A stretch of 6,756 nucleotides of DNA from contig CABTAA010000089.1 of the NCBI GenBank assembly GCA_902482615.1, forward strand, positions 1-6,756, in the 5' to 3' direction. The notes beneath the pieces are model-generated. The model worked only from the letters and a program-made list of their open reading frames with translations. It did not search any database and was not told where the DNA came from. A program made the position numbers and the translations under genes. The stretch is from an uncultured Collinsella sp. GTDB lineage: Bacteria > Actinomycetota > Coriobacteriia > Coriobacteriales > Coriobacteriaceae. This document shows, in pieces, positions 5,281 to 6,756 of this stretch (its first letter is position 1; each line of letters starts with the position of its first letter).

Positions 5281-6278
5281 TATTCGCTCGAGCCGGAATC
5301 GGTCGTCTCGGACGTGTCGGAACTGTCATCCGAACTCTCGTCCTTCGTCTTGGTCGCAGCGTCGCGCGACGTTCCCTGCGGCGTGCTGTTGGCCGTGCTC
5401 ACGTCCTCATCCGAGGCCGACTGTTCGTCGGTCAGCGAGGTGATGACCAGCACTTCCTCGTTGTTCTCGGCCGTGGTCTGGGCGCGCACCACAATGGTGT
5501 AGTACACATCGTTTGCCGATTTCTCGACCGACGAGACGGTGCCGAGCGGAAGGCCCTTGGGGAACACGCCACCGATACCCGAGGTCACGATGATGTCGCC
5601 AACCTTAACATCGGAGTCGACGCTCACGTACTCAAGACGCAGCGTGCCGTCAGCCTGACCCTGCAGCATGCCCTGGGCGCGCGTGTCCTGCACCATGGCG
5701 GACACGCCCGAGTTCTCGTCGCTAATCAAGCGCACGGTCGACGTTTTGGCCGATACCTCGATAATCTGGCCGATAACACCGGCAGAACTCGTCACGGGCA
5801 TGTTGATGGTAAGGCCGTCGGCAGAGCCCTTGTCGATGGTAACGGTCGAGGTCCAGGCATCGCCAGAGGCACCAACGATACGAGCAGCGGTCGATTTGAG
5901 GTTATAGGTCGACTGCAGGCCGACCAGCCCCTCCAGACGCTCGGCGGTCTTTTGAGCCTCGGAGAGCTCAGCAACCTTAGAGGTCAGTTCCTCGTTTTGC
6001 TTCTTAAGCTCGTCAAGCGTGTCCTGCGACGCCGTAAGGTTAGAGAACACGTTGCCGATCGCATTGAAGGGAGCCGCCACGGCCGAGCCCACAAAGCGCA
6101 CCGGCGAGGTAATCGTCGTTACGCCCGAACGCACGGCATGAATCGGCCCTGCCTCGCCCTCGCGGATGTAAAACGTGAGCAGCAACACCGAAATCAGGCT
6201 GAAAACAATCAACGGGCGCATACCCGTTGATTGTCGCTTGGTATTCAGATTTGTGGAGAAACCCGAAGATCGTGCCAA
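5280..6278 (-). CDS. mreC: MreC, rod shape-determining protein
   Basis: MreC is a bitopic membrane protein whose extracytoplasmic part binds and activates PBP2, linking it to MreB filaments through MreD/RodZ. The 332-residue protein has a basic cytoplasmic N-terminus (1-21), one membrane segment (about 22-39), a predicted coiled coil (about 82-118, rich in K/E/Q/L) and the paired beta-barrel region (about 128-280), with family landmarks A-R-I-V-G-A near 132-137, G-V-I-G-Q-I near 167-172, R-L-I-S-D near 183-187, G-D-I-I-V-T-S-G near 227-234 and F-P-K-G-L-P-L-G near 239-246. A 51-residue tail (282-332) follows in which 36 residues are S, T, D or E. The start is a TTG, with AAGGTGG 7 nt upstream and 21 nt after the mreB stop. 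The ATG at codon 20 (6219-6221) has no good ribosome binding site and lies in the loop of a strong hairpin. Confidence 0.94.
   Translation of the reverse strand: MARSSGFSTNLNTKRQSTGMRPLIVFSLISVLLLTFYIREGEAGPIHAVRSGVTTITSPVRFVGSAVAAPFNAIGNVFSNLTASQDTLDELKKQNEELTSKVAELSEAQKTAERLEGLVGLQSTYNLKSTAARIVGASGDAWTSTVTIDKGSADGLTINMPVTSSAGVIGQIIEVSAKTSTVRLISDENSGVSAMVQDTRAQGMLQGQADGTLRLEYVSVDSDVKVGDIIVTSGIGGVFPKGLPLGTVSSVEKSANDVYYTIVVRAQTTAENNEEVLVITSLTDEQSASDEDVSTANSTPQGTSRDAATKTKDESSDDSSDTSETTDSGSSE
6205..6234. repeat. Perfect 12-bp inverted repeat in the early mreC coding region
   Basis: On the plus strand, ACAATCAACGGG (6205-6216) and CCCGTTGATTGT (6223-6234) are exact reverse complements around a 6-nt spacer (CGCATA). 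In the mreC mRNA this is a 12-bp stem with loop UAUGCG, about 44 nt after the TTG start and directly followed by UUUC. Including the last stem base this gives four U in a row. It covers codons for the end of the basic N-terminus and the start of the membrane segment. It resembles a short intrinsic terminator or attenuator, but that function is inferred. Confidence 0.92.
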
Positions 6279-6285
6279 ATGGAAT

Positions 6286-6292
6286 CCACCTT
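6286..6292 (-). promoter_or_regulatory. Ribosome binding site deciding the TTG start of mreC
   Basis: AAGGTGG on the minus strand is 7 nt from the TTG at 6276-6278. It lies within the 12-nt loop of a possible weak 5-bp stem (CCAAA/TTTGG, 6275-6279 with 6292-6296) whose downstream arm contains the start codon. Confidence 0.65.
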
Positions 6293-6299
6293 TTGGAAA

Positions 6300-6756
6300 T
6301 TAAGCATTGGTCTGGACGAAGCCGCCATCAAACGCATTGGCCTCGAGCACGCGGGCACAGCCGTTAACGACGTTATCGAGCGCCGTGGGGCTGACGTTGA
6401 CCGAAACACCGGTCTCATCGCGCAGGCGCACGTCGAGACCGCGCAGCAGCGCGCCGCCACCAGTCAACAAAATTCCGTAGTACATAAGGTCCGAGGCAAG
6501 ATCGGGAGGCGTAGCGTCGAGTGCGTCCTTGACGGCCTTGGCCATCTCGTCGAGCGGCTTGTTGAGCGCGCGACGAATCTCCTCGCTCTCGATGCGCACG
6601 GTCTTGGGCAGACCGGTGATCACGTCGCGGCCGTTGACCTCGACGTCGAGCTCGTCCTTGAGCGGCACGGCGGAGCCGACCTTGATCTTGATGTCCTCTG
6701 CCGTACGCTCGCCGATGGCCAAGTTGTAGGCATCACGAACGTGCGTGAGGATGGCC
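6300..6756 (-). CDS. mreB: MreB, actin-like rod shape-determining protein, C-terminal part (5' end outside window)
   Basis: MreB forms membrane-bound filaments that orient the elongasome. The window holds its last 151 codons; the frame is open through the right edge, so no start is visible. Landmarks in the visible part are Y-N-L-A-I-G-E-R-T-A-E near residues 10-20, I-K-I-K-V-G-S-A near 23-29, G-L-P-K near 48-51, I-L-L-T-G-G-G-A near 95-102 (the nucleotide-binding G-G-G-A turn of the actin fold), and R-G-L-D near 105-108. The segment after this (S-V-N-V-S-P-T-A-L-D, then N-G-C-A-R-V-L-E) departs from the common V-A-E-D-P-L-T and G-T-G-K-x-L-E pattern. The gene ends with TAA, 21 nt before mreC, with no terminator between them. 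Confidence 0.95.
   Translation of the reverse strand, partial: AILTHVRDAYNLAIGERTAEDIKIKVGSAVPLKDELDVEVNGRDVITGLPKTVRIESEEIRRALNKPLDEMAKAVKDALDATPPDLASDLMYYGILLTGGGALLRGLDVRLRDETGVSVNVSPTALDNVVNGCARVLEANAFDGGFVQTNA

Noticed and set aside
5360..5371. 12-bp palindrome CGTCGCGCGACG in mreC
   Set aside because: A spacer-free palindrome of this size is expected more than once by chance in a window of this length and GC content.
6219..6221. ATG at codon 20 as the true mreC start
   Set aside because: It has no good Shine-Dalgarno and lies in the loop of a 12-bp hairpin; using it would also remove the usual basic residues before the membrane segment. The TTG at 6276-6278 has AAGGTGG at proper spacing.

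Overview
The window is a compact stretch of a GC-rich (roughly 60%) bacterial chromosome. All seven genes lie on the minus strand, and the gaps between them are only 6 to 21 nt. Reading in the direction of transcription (right to left), the order is: 3' part of mreB, mreC, mreD, mrdA (penicillin-binding protein 2), rodA, a gene for a DUF697-type membrane protein, and the 5' part of a radical SAM protein gene of the TIGR03960 type. The protein sequences and the coupling of the mre/mrdA/rodA block to a TIGR03960-type radical SAM gene suggest a rod-shaped or coccobacillary actinobacterium of the class Coriobacteriia (Collinsella-like). That placement is inferred from gene order and protein flavour, not from a database match.

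Layout: 6300-6756 holds the last 151 codons of mreB. 5280-6278 is mreC (TTG start). 4701-5273 is mreD. 2618-4687 is mrdA. 1382-2608 is rodA. 434-1363 is the DUF697 protein. 1-423 is the N-terminal 141 codons of the radical SAM protein (TTG start). Most starts have a Shine-Dalgarno sequence lying in, or directly after, the stop codon of the gene before. This points to one polycistronic, translationally coupled mRNA. No stretch longer than about 25 bases is non-coding, and I see no promoter, intrinsic terminator at a gene end, RNA gene, mobile element or CRISPR array.

The first five genes encode the core of the elongasome. MreB is the actin-like cytoplasmic filament. MreC and MreD are the membrane linkers. 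PBP2 is the transpeptidase and RodA the SEDS glycosyltransferase, and together these two make lateral-wall peptidoglycan. The last two genes have no settled role in this process; being in the same unit suggests co-expression, not necessarily shared function.

This is mostly a conserved housekeeping region and I do not see a wholly new system. The points most worth a second look are: a perfect 12-bp inverted repeat in the early mreC coding region, followed by a short U-run in the mRNA; the DUF697 protein, whose N-terminal half looks like a GTPase-type fold without a P-loop; a PBP2 with two N-terminal membrane segments and a changed residue context before its catalytic serine; and the acidic Ser/Thr-rich tail of MreC.
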